Origin: Cryobacterium sp. PAMC25264
GTDB taxonomy: Bacteria; Actinomycetota; Actinomycetes; Actinomycetales; Microbacteriaceae
Length of the DNA stretch: 64,000 nucleotides
Direction: 5' to 3'
Assembly: GCF_019443325.1 (NCBI RefSeq)
Contig: NZ_CP080383.1
Location: 682,001 to 746,000 of the forward strand
Shown here: positions 16,764 through 25,850 of the stretch, piece after piece
Layout: the number at the start of each line of letters is the position of its first letter
Position numbering within the stretch: the first letter of the stretch is position 1
Made by a program: the position numbers and the translations under genes
The notes under the pieces: generated by a model
Database searches by the model: none
What the model was told of the DNA's origin: nothing
Seen by the model: only the letters and a program-made list of their open reading frames with translations

Positions 16764-17075
16764 CAGGCCGAAGGCGATGGTGAGGCCCCGGCGGAGGACG
16801 GTGCCCGGTCAGCCGGGGTGCTGGCGGGCCGGTGCCGAGGAGACGCCGGCGTCGATCTCAGAAACGGATGAGCGAGGTGATGGTGACGCAGCCATGAGGG
16901 CCCCCTAGGAACGCGGGAAGTCAGCACCCCCCCGTTCAGGTGACTTTATCAGCGCGTTCGCCGGCGATAGCTGGCGATATGTTACGGAGTTCTGACGTCG
17001 ACCCGGGCGGGTCCGTGATCCGCTCGGCTGTTCCCCCGCGACTGACCCGCCGGGATGCCGATGGTGCTGCGACGC

Positions 17076-17342
17076 TCAGTGGTCGCTGACGGCTCGAACG
17101 CGGTCCACCAGGTCCTTCCAGGCGCCCTGCACCTGGGGTTCGGCGAGCACGACCTCGTGTGGTGCGCAGCGGATGCGGTAGACGTAGCGGTCGGGCTCGG
17201 GGGCGGTGCCCTCGGTTTCGTCCCACGGCAGGGTGTCGAGGAACTGCATCCAGGCCGCCGCATCCGGCTGTTCGTCGACCTGCACGTCCCAGGTGACCCG
17301 GAGCCCGGCGATGCCCCCACTGCGTGAGACGACGACCTTCAT
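17076..17342 (-). CDS. Emfourin-like inhibitor of M4 metallopeptidases
   Basis: An 88-residue protein beginning MKVVVSRSGGIAGLRVTW, followed by a variable middle and the VLAEPQVQGAWKDLVDRVRA helix. This matches the emfourin family, small cytoplasmic inhibitors of protealysin-like M4 peptidases in which the N-terminal VxRSGG..G strand inserts into the enzyme cleft. The assignment rests mainly on this N-terminus and on the immediately upstream M4 peptidase gene 99 bases away on the same strand, the same arrangement known in Serratia. It has its own leaderless-type start: TACCAT, six bases, ATG. Confidence 0.82.
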   Translation of the reverse strand: MKVVVSRSGGIAGLRVTWDVQVDEQPDAAAWMQFLDTLPWDETEGTAPEPDRYVYRIRCAPHEVVLAEPQVQGAWKDLVDRVRAVSDH

Positions 17343-17348
17343 GGCCCT

Positions 17349-17354
17349 ATGGTA
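17349..17354 (-). promoter_or_regulatory. -10 box, leaderless promoter of emfourin-like gene
   Basis: Minus-strand TACCAT, six bases, ATG at 17342. It gives the inhibitor a promoter separate from the protease. Confidence 0.6.
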
Positions 17355-17441
17355 CGTCCGGGAACGCCTTGGCAGGGGATATCGAGCCGATCGGGAGAGC
17401 CTTCCCAGCGGCGCCGCGGACGGTGGCCGCTCGATGCCGGC

Positions 17442-18560
17442 TCAGGAGGCGGCTCGCAGCGGACCGAGCGTGACGCCCACGCCGTCCCATCCGGCCAGCA
17501 CGGCGTCGTGTTCGACCGATCCCTCGCCGTAACGGGCGGAGGCCGCCGTGGCCGTGGCGCGGGCGAACCCGGCGAAGTCGATCGTGGAGGTCAGGCCGGA
17601 CCCGGTGAGGGTGTCGTACCAGATCTGGCCCGGGGCCTCCCAGGCTTTGCCGCCGAGCGCCTCGGCCACCAGGTAGAAGGCTCGGTTGGGGATGCCGGAG
17701 TTCAGGTGCACCCCGCCGTAGTCCTCCTCGGTCTCCACGTAGCCCGACATCGATGCCGGCTGCGGGTCGGCGCCCAGGACATCGTCGTCGTACGCCGTGC
17801 CCGGCGCCTTCATCGAGCGGAGCGCCTGGCCCTGCACCTGCTCCGTGAACAGGCCCGCGCCGATCAGCCAACTCGCCGACGCGGCATCCTGACCGGTGGC
17901 GAACTGCTCGACCAGGACGCCGAACACATCGGAGACCGACTCGTTGAGGGCGCCGGACTGGCCCTGGTAGGCCAGGTTCGCGCTGAACTGGGTGACACCG
18001 TGGGTGAGCTCGTGCGCGATCACGCTCAGAGAGATGGTGAACCGGTTGAAAACCTCACCGTCACCGTCGCCGAACACCATGCGCTCGCCATCCCAGAACG
18101 CGTTGTCGTATTCGCGTCCGTAGTGCACCGTGGCGTCGAGCGGCAGGCCGCGGCCGTCGATGGAATCGCGTTGGTACCGCCGCCAGAACAGGTCGTGGGT
18201 GTCACCGAGGCCGGCGAAGGCCTCGTTGACCGCCACATCGGCGACGGGCGGCTGACCCTCGGTGCGCACCACCCGGCCGGGCAGTGTCTGCAGGTGCAGC
18301 GCATCGCTGATGGTGCGGTGGGTGACACCGGGAACGGCCCTGGCCGACGGTCTGGGCAGGGCGGCGGTGCGGCGTTCTGTCGCGCGCAGGCCCCGGAGCG
18401 GGGCGTCCAGCCCGAGCGACCGCTTCGCCGCTTCGGACGCGGCGGAGAAGCGCGGGTCCTCGGCCTCGGCCAGCCGGGCGAGAATGTACGGCGGAACGAT
18501 GCCGCAGCGCACCGGTTGGACGAACGGGACGGGGCTCTGAGTGTGGTCTGTGCCTGTCAT
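17442..18560 (-). CDS. Protealysin-like M4 metallopeptidase without signal peptide
   Basis: A 372-residue thermolysin-family zinc peptidase. Zinc ligands and catalysis are in HELTH (His183, Glu184, His187) and the third ligand Glu207 in NESVSD; the later GVHLNSGIPNRAFY motif supplies the substrate-side His. It has no signal peptide and carries the short protealysin-type propeptide, marked by PPY at residues 23-25, instead of the long FTP/PepSY propeptide of secreted thermolysins. Protealysin-like enzymes act on or inside the cell. The downstream emfourin-like gene supports the assignment. CAGACT precedes the ATG by six bases. Confidence 0.93.
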   Translation of the reverse strand: MTGTDHTQSPVPFVQPVRCGIVPPYILARLAEAEDPRFSAASEAAKRSLGLDAPLRGLRATERRTAALPRPSARAVPGVTHRTISDALHLQTLPGRVVRTEGQPPVADVAVNEAFAGLGDTHDLFWRRYQRDSIDGRGLPLDATVHYGREYDNAFWDGERMVFGDGDGEVFNRFTISLSVIAHELTHGVTQFSANLAYQGQSGALNESVSDVFGVLVEQFATGQDAASASWLIGAGLFTEQVQGQALRSMKAPGTAYDDDVLGADPQPASMSGYVETEEDYGGVHLNSGIPNRAFYLVAEALGGKAWEAPGQIWYDTLTGSGLTSTIDFAGFARATATAASARYGEGSVEHDAVLAGWDGVGVTLGPLRAAS

Positions 18561-18566
18561 GCGGAG

Positions 18567-18572
18567 AGTCTG
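18567..18572 (-). promoter_or_regulatory. -10 box, leaderless promoter of M4 peptidase
   Basis: Minus-strand CAGACT, six bases, ATG at 18560. Confidence 0.55.
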
Positions 18573-18615
18573 GCAGCACGGACCGACATCCGCATCAGTC
18601 GGCGCGAGGGGATGG

Positions 18616-19377
18616 TCACATCGCCGCCCAGCCGCCGTCAGAGGTCAACACGATGCCGGTCACATTGGCCGAATCGGTGCTCGCGAGCCAGGTGATGGCC
18701 GCGGCGAGCTGTTCAGCAGTGGCCACCGGAGGCAGCACATGCTGGAAGACAGGACCGAGCACCGTGCCGGCCAGGGCCGAGAGCATCGGTGCCTCGATAT
18801 TGGTCTGCACGCCGCCCGGCGCCACGGCGTTGCACCGGACGCCTTGTGCCGAATACATCACCGAGGTGTTGCGAGTGAGGCCGATCACGGCATGCTTGGA
18901 CGCCGTGTAGGCCGCTCCGGCGGCGCCTCCCCGTAGGCCGGCCTCCGACGAGACGTTGACGATCGACCCACCGCCGCCCGCGACCATGACAGGCAAGGCC
19001 GCCCGGATCAGCCGCATGATCCCGGTGACGTTGATGCCGAACACGCGATCCCAGGTGGCGTCGTCGACTTCGCCGACGGGCAGGAAGCCGTCCATGATGC
19101 CTGCGACGTTCGCCACGACGTCGATGCGCCCGTTCGCCGCGTCGACCAGGCGGGTGGCCGTGTCCTCGTGGCTGATGTCGCCGTCGACCGTGACGATGTC
19201 GAGGTCTGGGTACTGGTCGATGAGCTCCTGGAGTCGCGAGGGAACGACGTCGCCGGCGATCACCCGGGCACCCTCGTGCGCGAGGCGCACGGCCGTGGCC
19301 TTGCCGATCCCGGAGCCGGCTCCGGTGACGATGGCGGTCTGGCCGGCGAACCGGTCCGGGGTCAGTGTGGAAACCAT
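18616..19377 (-). CDS. Short-chain dehydrogenase/reductase (SDR)
   Basis: A 253-residue classical SDR. The NAD(P)-binding motif TGAGSGIG is at about residues 19-26, the NVAG motif follows, and the catalytic Ser and YTASK pair are in NVSSEAG...AAYTASKHA. ATG 19377 is preceded by AAGGAG at good spacing, which rules out the longer upstream start. An acidic residue after the first beta strand (AGDVVP) suggests NAD rather than NADP. The substrate cannot be told from the sequence. It is divergent from the luciferase-like gene at 19538. Confidence 0.92.
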   Translation of the reverse strand: MVSTLTPDRFAGQTAIVTGAGSGIGKATAVRLAHEGARVIAGDVVPSRLQELIDQYPDLDIVTVDGDISHEDTATRLVDAANGRIDVVANVAGIMDGFLPVGEVDDATWDRVFGINVTGIMRLIRAALPVMVAGGGGSIVNVSSEAGLRGGAAGAAYTASKHAVIGLTRNTSVMYSAQGVRCNAVAPGGVQTNIEAPMLSALAGTVLGPVFQHVLPPVATAEQLAAAITWLASTDSANVTGIVLTSDGGWAAM

Positions 19378-19525
19378 CGGGTGCTCCTTTGCAATCCGAA
19401 AACGGCCGCCTGCCGGCCGAGATATGGCGTGTGGTTGTACCGCGAACGCACCATTCATAGCACCGTCCGCCCGGCACGGCGCGGGGTGGGCGGATGCGGA
19501 CGGCGCCGGTGTCAGGGCCCCTTTG

Positions 19526-19531
19526 TAGACT
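19526..19531 (+). promoter_or_regulatory. -10 box, leaderless promoter of luciferase-like gene
   Basis: TAGACT, six bases, ATG at 19538. Confidence 0.7.
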
Positions 19532-19537
19532 GCGGGT

Positions 19538-20416
19538 ATGCGCCACGGAATCGTCATCCTGCCCCAGTACGACTGGCCGGAGGCTCGCCGCCGGTGGCAG
19601 GGCGCCGAAGAGTACGGGTTCCAGCACGCCTGGACCTACGACCACCTGTCCTGGCGCAGCCTCGCCGACCAACCGTGGCACGCCACGATCCCCACCCTCA
19701 CGGCCGCGGCGGCCGTGACGGAACGCATCCGCCTCGGCACCTTTGTGGCGTCGCCTAATTTTCGGCACCCGGTGCCGTTCGCCAAGGAACTCGCCACCGT
19801 CGACGCGATCTCCGGCGGACGGCTCACCCTGGGCGTGGGGTCGGGCGGAACCGGTTTTGATGCCTTCGTCCTCGGCCAGGAGGCGTACACGCCACGGCAA
19901 CGGCACGAGCGTTTCGCCGAGTTCGTGAGCGATCTCGATGTTCTGCTGCGCCACGAGGAGCCGGGCGCCGGCGGCATCAGCTTCACCGGCGAGTGGTACA
20001 CGGCGGTCGATGCCCGCATGGTGGGTCGCCCGACGCAGACCCCGCGGCTGCCGTTCGTGATCGCGGCGAACGGGCCGAAGGGGCTCAGGCTCGTGGCCGA
20101 GCACGGCGCCGGCTGGGTCACCACGGGCGCCGACGGTGCGACCGGCGAGGAGTGGTGGAGCGCGGTCGGCGCTCTGGTGCACCGGCTCGATGACACTCTC
20201 GCCTCGGCTGGGCGCGACGCGACGACGGTGGATCGGTTCCTCTCGTTGGACAGCGGCGGCTCGTACTCGCTACAGAGCGTCGGCGCGTTCGACGATGCCG
20301 TCGGTCGCGCCGCCGAGCTCGGCTTCACCGACGTGATCAGCCACTGGCCTCGGTCAGAGGGCATTTACGCCGGCTCGGAGTCGGTCCTCGACGAGGTCGC
20401 CGCCCGCCTCGCCTAG
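19538..20416 (+). CDS. Luciferase-like (LLM) flavin-dependent oxidoreductase
   Basis: A 292-residue member of the bacterial luciferase/F420-dependent TIM-barrel family. Characteristic segments are AWTYDHLSWR, the TERIRLGTFVASPNFRHP strand, and the GGRLTLGVGSGG loop that holds the flavin phosphate. Such enzymes use FMN or F420 for monooxygenation or hydride transfer; in actinobacteria F420 is common, but the cofactor is not decided here. It has no operon partner and is convergent with the nitrate regulator. Confidence 0.9.
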   Translation: MRHGIVILPQYDWPEARRRWQGAEEYGFQHAWTYDHLSWRSLADQPWHATIPTLTAAAAVTERIRLGTFVASPNFRHPVPFAKELATVDAISGGRLTLGVGSGGTGFDAFVLGQEAYTPRQRHERFAEFVSDLDVLLRHEEPGAGGISFTGEWYTAVDARMVGRPTQTPRLPFVIAANGPKGLRLVAEHGAGWVTTGADGATGEEWWSAVGALVHRLDDTLASAGRDATTVDRFLSLDSGGSYSLQSVGAFDDAVGRAAELGFTDVISHWPRSEGIYAGSESVLDEVAARLA

Positions 20417-20535
20417 CCCCGCAGCGGCGCATCCGTCGCATTCAGGCGCCGCCGACCTGCCGCGAAGCGCCCTCTTAGCCAGCGTAAGGTGCTTCCTCGG
20501 CAACTCGCGCTGGTCTGGCCGGCTTCCGGGGAGAG

Positions 20536-21759
20536 CTAGACGTCGATGCGGTATCCCCGCTTGATCACGGTGGCGACCAGGGTGGGCACCGGCAGCGCCT
20601 GGCGCAGTCGGCTGATTGCGACGTCGACGGCATGGTCGTCCTGGATCTCCGGCAGGGCGGCCGTGAGATCGGCACGGGAGAGCACCGACCCGCCGGCGGC
20701 GAGCAGGGCGCGCAGCAGGGTGAGTGAGGTCGGCGCCAGCAGGGCGGATGCGCCGGCGACGGAGACCCGCCGGCCGCGGAGCTCGACCAGGCCGTGCCTG
20801 CTCTGCAGGCGCAGCACGCGTTCGTCCTCGAGGTAATCGCAGACGAGCTTGATCAGCGCCCCCATCCGGAACCGCTCCGGCACAATCGGCGTGATGCCGG
20901 CCGCCACCAAGGGAGCCGCCGTGACGTGCCCGACCGCGGCGGCGACCACCGGTCCGCGCAGGGCCTCCTGCAGCGCCTCGAGGCGGCCCGCGCCATCTGC
21001 GGCACCGAACAGGGCCTCGACGGCGGGGGCGCTGGTGAAGGTCACGGCATCCAGCGAGCCCGTGCAGACAGCGTCGATGAGCTTCTGCACCCGGCTGGAA
21101 TCCTCCGGCAGTAGCCACCGGTACGGGGCCACAGTGAGCACCGTGGCGCCGGCTTCGCGGAGCCTCTCGATCTGGGACTCGTCGGTGAACCCGTGCAGCT
21201 GCACCGCCACGGTGAGTCCGGTCGCGCCTTCGGCAAGGACCTTGTCCACCAGGGACCGGGTGGTCTCCTCGGCGCTCATGCCCGAGTCGTCCAGGTTGGC
21301 AGCCCGGATCGCCCCGCGTGCCTTGGGTCCGCGCACGAGGATGCGGCTGTGCTCGAGGGTTTCGGTGAGGTCGTGGCCGATACCAGCCGCATCCGCCGCC
21401 TCGAACCAGCGCCGCACGCCGTACGACGTGGTCGCCAGCAGGATGTCGGGACGGCCGGCGATGATCGCCGCGGTGTCCGCGGTGATGCGCGAATCGTCGG
21501 CAGCGGCTGCGATGCGGATGGCGGGGGCGTGCAGCACGTCAGCGCCGCGCCTCTCGAACGCGGCGATCAGGTCTTCGCTGCGGCGGTCGGAGGTGACGCC
21601 GATGCGGAACCCGTCGAGCTGGTCCGGGCGGAAGCCGGGCAGGCCTGCTTCTGTTCCGATGTCGTTAACTTGTGTCTCCGATGGTTCTGGGGGCTTTTCG
21701 TTACCTCTGGCCTGAGAGTGTAGCGGCGTTTGCGAGCACCGCAACGGCCGCCGCGTCAT
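20536..21759 (-). CDS. nnaR: Uroporphyrinogen-III synthase-like regulator with winged helix (NnaR type)
   Basis: A 407-residue two-domain protein. Residues about 45-300 form a HemD-like fold (FRIGVTSDRR..., LLATTSYGVRRWFEAADAAG, VTFTSAPAVEALF). The last 100 residues are an OmpR-type winged helix (LLAPTSLTLLRALLAAGGSVLSRADL, DHAVDVAISRLRQAL, KRGYRIDV). This architecture is that of NnaR, a co-activator of nitrate/nitrite assimilation genes in Mycobacterium and Streptomyces. Its place directly after sumT and nirB fits a local regulator rather than a tetrapyrrole enzyme. The start is not settled: ATG 21759 overlaps sumT by 59 bases, and the only other in-frame start is TTG 21744. Confidence 0.85.
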   Translation of the reverse strand: MTRRPLRCSQTPLHSQARGNEKPPEPSETQVNDIGTEAGLPGFRPDQLDGFRIGVTSDRRSEDLIAAFERRGADVLHAPAIRIAAAADDSRITADTAAIIAGRPDILLATTSYGVRRWFEAADAAGIGHDLTETLEHSRILVRGPKARGAIRAANLDDSGMSAEETTRSLVDKVLAEGATGLTVAVQLHGFTDESQIERLREAGATVLTVAPYRWLLPEDSSRVQKLIDAVCTGSLDAVTFTSAPAVEALFGAADGAGRLEALQEALRGPVVAAAVGHVTAAPLVAAGITPIVPERFRMGALIKLVCDYLEDERVLRLQSRHGLVELRGRRVSVAGASALLAPTSLTLLRALLAAGGSVLSRADLTAALPEIQDDHAVDVAISRLRQALPVPTLVATVIKRGYRIDV

Positions 21760-22801
21760 CGCAGCCGGCCAGCCGCACGACCTCGCCGATCACGAGGACG
21801 GCGGGGGAGCGGGCGCCGACTTCCCCGGCCACCCGCACGACGCTGTCGATGTCGGCCACCGTGGTGCGCTGCCGGTCCGAGAAGCCGCGCTCGATGATGG
21901 CGACGGGCATGTCGGCCGCCATGCCGTGGCGGGCCAGTCCGCTGGCCAGGTGCGGCAGGGTTCCCACACCCATGAGCACCACGATGGTGCCCCCCAGGCC
22001 CACCAGGTGGGCAAGTTCTTCTTCGCTGAGCGGCACGTGGCCGCTGAGCACCGTGAACAGACGGGACACCTCCCGGTGCGTGACCGGGATGCCCGCGAGC
22101 GCCGGCACGGCGATGGCGCTGGTGACCCCGGAGATCACGGTCACGGGCACGCCGGCGGCGCGGCAGGCGGCCATCTCCTCGCCGCCGCGGCCGAACACGA
22201 ACGGGTCGCCGCCCTTGAGACGCACCACCGTGAGGCCGGAGTGGGCGCTGGCCACGAGCATCCGTTCGATCTCGACCTGGGGCACCGCGTGGTGGCCGGG
22301 GTGCTTGCCCACGTTCACTTGTTCCGCGCCGGGCGCCCAGTCATCGAGCGATTCGTGCGGGCCGAGCCGGTCGTAGTAGACGATGTCGGCGCCGGCAAGC
22401 GCCCGGCGGGCGGCGACGGTGAGCAGCTCGTCATCGCCCGGCCCGCCGCCGACGAGGGTGACGTGGCCCGTGCGGGCCACCGGCGCGGCAGTCTCCCGGG
22501 TGAGCCACACCGCGCGCTCGGCGCATGCGGCAGCGAGGAGTGGTTCGGCCGGGGCGGGCACATCGACGGCAACGACGAGGTCGACGGCCCCCACCAGGTC
22601 GCGCCAGTTGGCGGCAGACTGCGGCCAGGTCACCGCGCGGACGAGCGGGTTGGGCACCTCGTAAGTGTCGGCGGCGAGGTGGACCACCGCGCCGGCGGCC
22701 CGGTACCGTGCGATCACCCGACGCGCGGGCCGGCTGCCGCCGATGACGAGCACGCGGCGGCCCGTCACGTCGAGGCTGATGTCCAGGGACCTGTGCGGCA
22801 T
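21701..22801 (-). CDS. cobA: Uroporphyrin-III C-methyltransferase with N-terminal Rossmann domain (CysG-like)
   Basis: A 366-residue enzyme of siroheme synthesis. Residues 1-110 resemble the NAD-binding precorrin-2 dehydrogenase domain of CysG (GRRVLVIGGSRPARR). Residues about 115-355 are the SAM-dependent methyltransferase: VTLVGGGPGDDELLT, YDRLG, and the VRLKGGDPFVFGRGGEE signature, then VISGVTSAIAVPA. Siroheme is the prosthetic group of NirB next door. ATG 22801 follows AAGGAG and lies four bases beyond the nirB stop, so the three genes form an operon. The dehydrogenase half may or may not be active, since the usual long CysG linker is missing. Confidence 0.93.
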   Translation of the reverse strand: MPHRSLDISLDVTGRRVLVIGGSRPARRVIARYRAAGAVVHLAADTYEVPNPLVRAVTWPQSAANWRDLVGAVDLVVAVDVPAPAEPLLAAACAERAVWLTRETAAPVARTGHVTLVGGGPGDDELLTVAARRALAGADIVYYDRLGPHESLDDWAPGAEQVNVGKHPGHHAVPQVEIERMLVASAHSGLTVVRLKGGDPFVFGRGGEEMAACRAAGVPVTVISGVTSAIAVPALAGIPVTHREVSRLFTVLSGHVPLSEEELAHLVGLGGTIVVLMGVGTLPHLASGLARHGMAADMPVAIIERGFSDRQRTTVADIDSVVRVAGEVGARSPAVLVIGEVVRLAGCDDAAAVAVLANAATLSGQR

Positions 22802-22805
22802 GGGC

Positions 22806-25589
22806 CTATTCTCCTTGTTCTGTCGCCGAGGCGGAATGTGCGTGACGCGGGGCGTCACCCGACGGGCGGAGCGGGATCCGCGGGCCGGACAGCATGACCG
22901 GCCCGGTGGTGGGGGCGTCGTCGTCCGACGGTTCGTTGACGCTGACGCCGACGTACCCGGCCGGGCGGGCTTCGCTCCGGGGCGAACCGGGGCCGTCAAG
23001 CGGGGCCGCGGCCGCGTCGCGTTCCGCCGGCCAGGCCGGCCGCGGCTGGCCACGCTCGAGCACCTGCACGATGGCCGGATCGGGGGTGGTCGGGGCGTTC
23101 ACGAAGGAGCGGAACCGGCGCAGCCGCTCCGGGTCTTTGAGTGTGGCCGCCCACTCGTCCTCGTAGCTGCCCACGTGCGCGGACATGGCCAGTTCGAGTT
23201 CGGCGGCCAGGCCCAGGCTGTCGTTCACGACGACATCACGCACGTGGTCGAGTCCGCCGGGCAGTTCCTCCTGCCAGCGCGCGGTGCGCTGTAGCCGGTC
23301 GCCGGTGCGGATGTAGTACATCAGGTACCGGTCGATGTAGGCGATCAGGGTGTCGTCGTCGAGGTCCTGGGCGAGCAGTTGCGCGTGCGCAGGCTGGAAG
23401 CCGCCGTTGCCGCCCACGTACAGGTTCCAGCCCTGATCGGTGGCGATGATGCCCACGTCCTTACCGCGGGCCTCTGCACACTCGCGGGCGCAGCCGGAGA
23501 CTCCGAGCTTGAACTTATGCGGCGACCGCAGCCCCCGGTAGCGCAGTTCGAGCTGGATGGCCATGGATACGGCGTCCTGCACGCCGAAGCGGCACCAGGT
23601 GCTGCCAACGCAGCTCTTCACGGTGCGTAGGCTCTTGCCGTAGGCCTGCCCGGACTCGAAACCCGCGTCGACGAGGATCGTCCAGATCTCGGGCAGTTGC
23701 TCGAGCCGGGCGCCGAACATGTCGATGCGCTGGCCGCCGGTGATCTTCGTGTAGAGGTTGTACTGCTCGGCGACCTCGGCGATCACCTTGAGCTTGGCCG
23801 GGGTGATCTCCCCGCCCGGGATGCGCGGCACGACCGAGTAGGTTCCGTCCTTCTGCATGTTGGCCAGGGCGCGGTCGTTGGTGTCCTGCAGGCCGCCGCG
23901 GCCGGCATCCAGCACGTAGCCGTTGGTCTGCGACGCCAGGATCGACGCGATGACCGGCTTGCAGATGTCGCAACCGAGGCCGCGGCCGAAACGCTCCATG
24001 ATGTCGTCGAACGAGGTGAGCTGCAGGATGCGCACGCTCTCGAACAGTTCGCTGCGGCTGAATGCGATGTGCTCGCAGAGGGCCTGGGAGACTTCGATGC
24101 CGGCCTTTTTCAGCTCGGTCTCGAGGATCTTCTTCACCAGCGGAACGCAGGAGCCGCACTGGGTGCCGGCGCGGGTGCAGGCCTTGAGCGGGCCGAGCTC
24201 GGTGCACGCCTCCCCGTGGTCGCCGCGGACGGCCTCACGCACGGCGCCGACCGACACGTTGTTGCACGAGCAGAGCTGCACGTCGTCGGGCAGGTCGCTG
24301 TTGGCCGGCGGTTCCGCGCCCGCGGCGGAGAGGTAGGCGCCGGGTTCCGCGGGCAGCTCGCGGCCGAGCAACGGACGGAGCGAGGTGTACGGTGACGCGT
24401 CACCGACGAAGATACCGCCGAGCAGAATCTTGGCATCCCCCGTGACCACGATCTTCTGGTACAGACCGCGGGCGGGGTCGGCGTAGACCACCTCGAGGCA
24501 GTGCTCGGTGCGGCCGAGGGCATCACCGAAGCTGGCGACCTCCACGCCGGAGAGCTTGAGCTTGGTGGCGTCGTCGATGCCGGGGAAGAGCGCCTCACCG
24601 CCGTGCAGCCGGTCGGCGGCGACCTCGGCCATGGCGTTGGCCGGGGCGACCAGGCCCACGCAGACACCGTCGATGCTGGCGACCTCGCCGATCGCCCAGA
24701 CATCGGCGGCCGAGGTGCGGCAGTCGTCGCCGATGGCGATGCCGCCGCGCGGGCCCAGTTCGAGGCCGGCGGCCCGCGCGAGTTCGTCGCGCGGCGTGAT
24801 CCCGATGGAGAAGACCACGAGGTCGGCGTGCAGTTGGGTGCCGTTGGTGAGGGCGACGCCGAGCACCCGGCCGGTGGGGGAGCAGAGGATCTCGGTGGGC
24901 CGGGTGCCCAGCGCCAGCGTGATGCCCTGCGCGCCGATCAGCCGGCCGAGGGCCTGGCCGGCGCCCTCGTCGAGCTGGGCGCTCATCAGCCAGTCGCCCG
25001 AGTGTACGAGAGTGGATGCGGCGCCGAGCCGGGCGAGGCCGCCGGCGGCCTCCAGGCCGAGCAGTCCGCCGCCGACGACGACGACGTTGGCGGGTCGGCC
25101 CAGGCGTTGGCGCAGTCGGGCGACCTCGGCCACGAGGAAGTCGACGTCTTCGAGGGTGCGGTAAACGTGGCCGGCCTCGGCGCCGGGGATGGGCGGCACG
25201 GTGGCGGCGGAGCCGGTGGCGAAGACCAGGTCGTCGTAGGGCAGCCGTTCGCCGTCGGCCAGCGTGATGGCCTTCTCGCTGGTGTCGAGCCCGGTGACCG
25301 TGCTGCCGCCGCGGTAGCTGATCGTGTCGGAGGTCCACAGGGCGGTGTCGCCCAGGGTGAGGTCCTCGGAGTCGACCAGCCGGCGGGACAGGGCCACCCG
25401 GTCGTAGGGGAGGTGCGGCTCCTCGCCGAACACCGTGATGGTGTGGCCGACGCTGCCGGCCGCCGGGACGCGGGACGTGGCGCGGGCGGCCATGGCCTCG
25501 GTGAACCGGTGGGCGGCGGGGCCGCCGCCGATCACCAGGACGCGTCGGGGCGTGCCGGAGAAATCCGGGGCGGGAGTGACGTTGTCCAT
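22806..25589 (-). CDS. nirB: NAD(P)H-dependent assimilatory nitrite reductase, large subunit
   Basis: A 927-residue cytoplasmic enzyme that reduces nitrite to ammonium with six electrons. Order of domains: FAD/NAD-binding (VLVIGGGPAAHRF near residue 17; VVVVGGGLLGLE near 168), a BFD-type [2Fe-2S] domain (LCSCNN and CGSC, about residues 445-490), the nitrite/sulfite reductase half domains, and the siroheme-4Fe4S site CVGSTWC at about 660-666 with GCAREC near 700. The last 90 residues (after RFRSFVNAP) are a disordered Pro/Asp-rich tail not needed by the family. It is divergent from nirD, with the shared control region at 25590-25850. Confidence 0.96.
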   Translation of the reverse strand: MDNVTPAPDFSGTPRRVLVIGGGPAAHRFTEAMAARATSRVPAAGSVGHTITVFGEEPHLPYDRVALSRRLVDSEDLTLGDTALWTSDTISYRGGSTVTGLDTSEKAITLADGERLPYDDLVFATGSAATVPPIPGAEAGHVYRTLEDVDFLVAEVARLRQRLGRPANVVVVGGGLLGLEAAGGLARLGAASTLVHSGDWLMSAQLDEGAGQALGRLIGAQGITLALGTRPTEILCSPTGRVLGVALTNGTQLHADLVVFSIGITPRDELARAAGLELGPRGGIAIGDDCRTSAADVWAIGEVASIDGVCVGLVAPANAMAEVAADRLHGGEALFPGIDDATKLKLSGVEVASFGDALGRTEHCLEVVYADPARGLYQKIVVTGDAKILLGGIFVGDASPYTSLRPLLGRELPAEPGAYLSAAGAEPPANSDLPDDVQLCSCNNVSVGAVREAVRGDHGEACTELGPLKACTRAGTQCGSCVPLVKKILETELKKAGIEVSQALCEHIAFSRSELFESVRILQLTSFDDIMERFGRGLGCDICKPVIASILASQTNGYVLDAGRGGLQDTNDRALANMQKDGTYSVVPRIPGGEITPAKLKVIAEVAEQYNLYTKITGGQRIDMFGARLEQLPEIWTILVDAGFESGQAYGKSLRTVKSCVGSTWCRFGVQDAVSMAIQLELRYRGLRSPHKFKLGVSGCARECAEARGKDVGIIATDQGWNLYVGGNGGFQPAHAQLLAQDLDDDTLIAYIDRYLMYYIRTGDRLQRTARWQEELPGGLDHVRDVVVNDSLGLAAELELAMSAHVGSYEDEWAATLKDPERLRRFRSFVNAPTTPDPAIVQVLERGQPRPAWPAERDAAAAPLDGPGSPRSEARPAGYVGVSVNEPSDDDAPTTGPVMLSGPRIPLRPSGDAPRHAHSASATEQGE

Positions 25590-25850
25590 CGAATGGCCTT
25601 TCCGAGTCGTGAGCTGTTTCGTCAGCCTAAAAGTCGGCGATTTCTCTACCGTGTCCCCGACGTAACGGAGTGTGACGGGCGCCTCACGTCAGTGCGGGAG
25701 CGCTGAGAGGTCTTCGTTACGCGATCGTCACGGCCTCGCACGATGACCGACACGCGGGCTGCCTACCGTTGACACCAGGAACCGATTCCACCCCGTTCCC
25801 GCCCACCCGCTCTCGCTCGACCACTGCTCGCTCGACCACTGGAGGATCCC
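25590..25850. promoter_or_regulatory. Divergent nirB/nirD control region with GTNAC repeats
   Basis: A 261-base region with no gene. GTTAC-N6-GTCAC at 25716-25731 fits the half-site spacing of GlnR-type nitrogen regulators. A second pair, GTAAC-N5-GTGAC at 25662-25676, is one base short of that spacing. The nirD ribosome site GGAGG lies just before 25851. Confidence 0.5.

Noticed and set aside
25590..25850. Riboswitch in the nirB/nirD region
   Set aside because: No conserved riboswitch core could be recognised; only short GTNAC words are visible.
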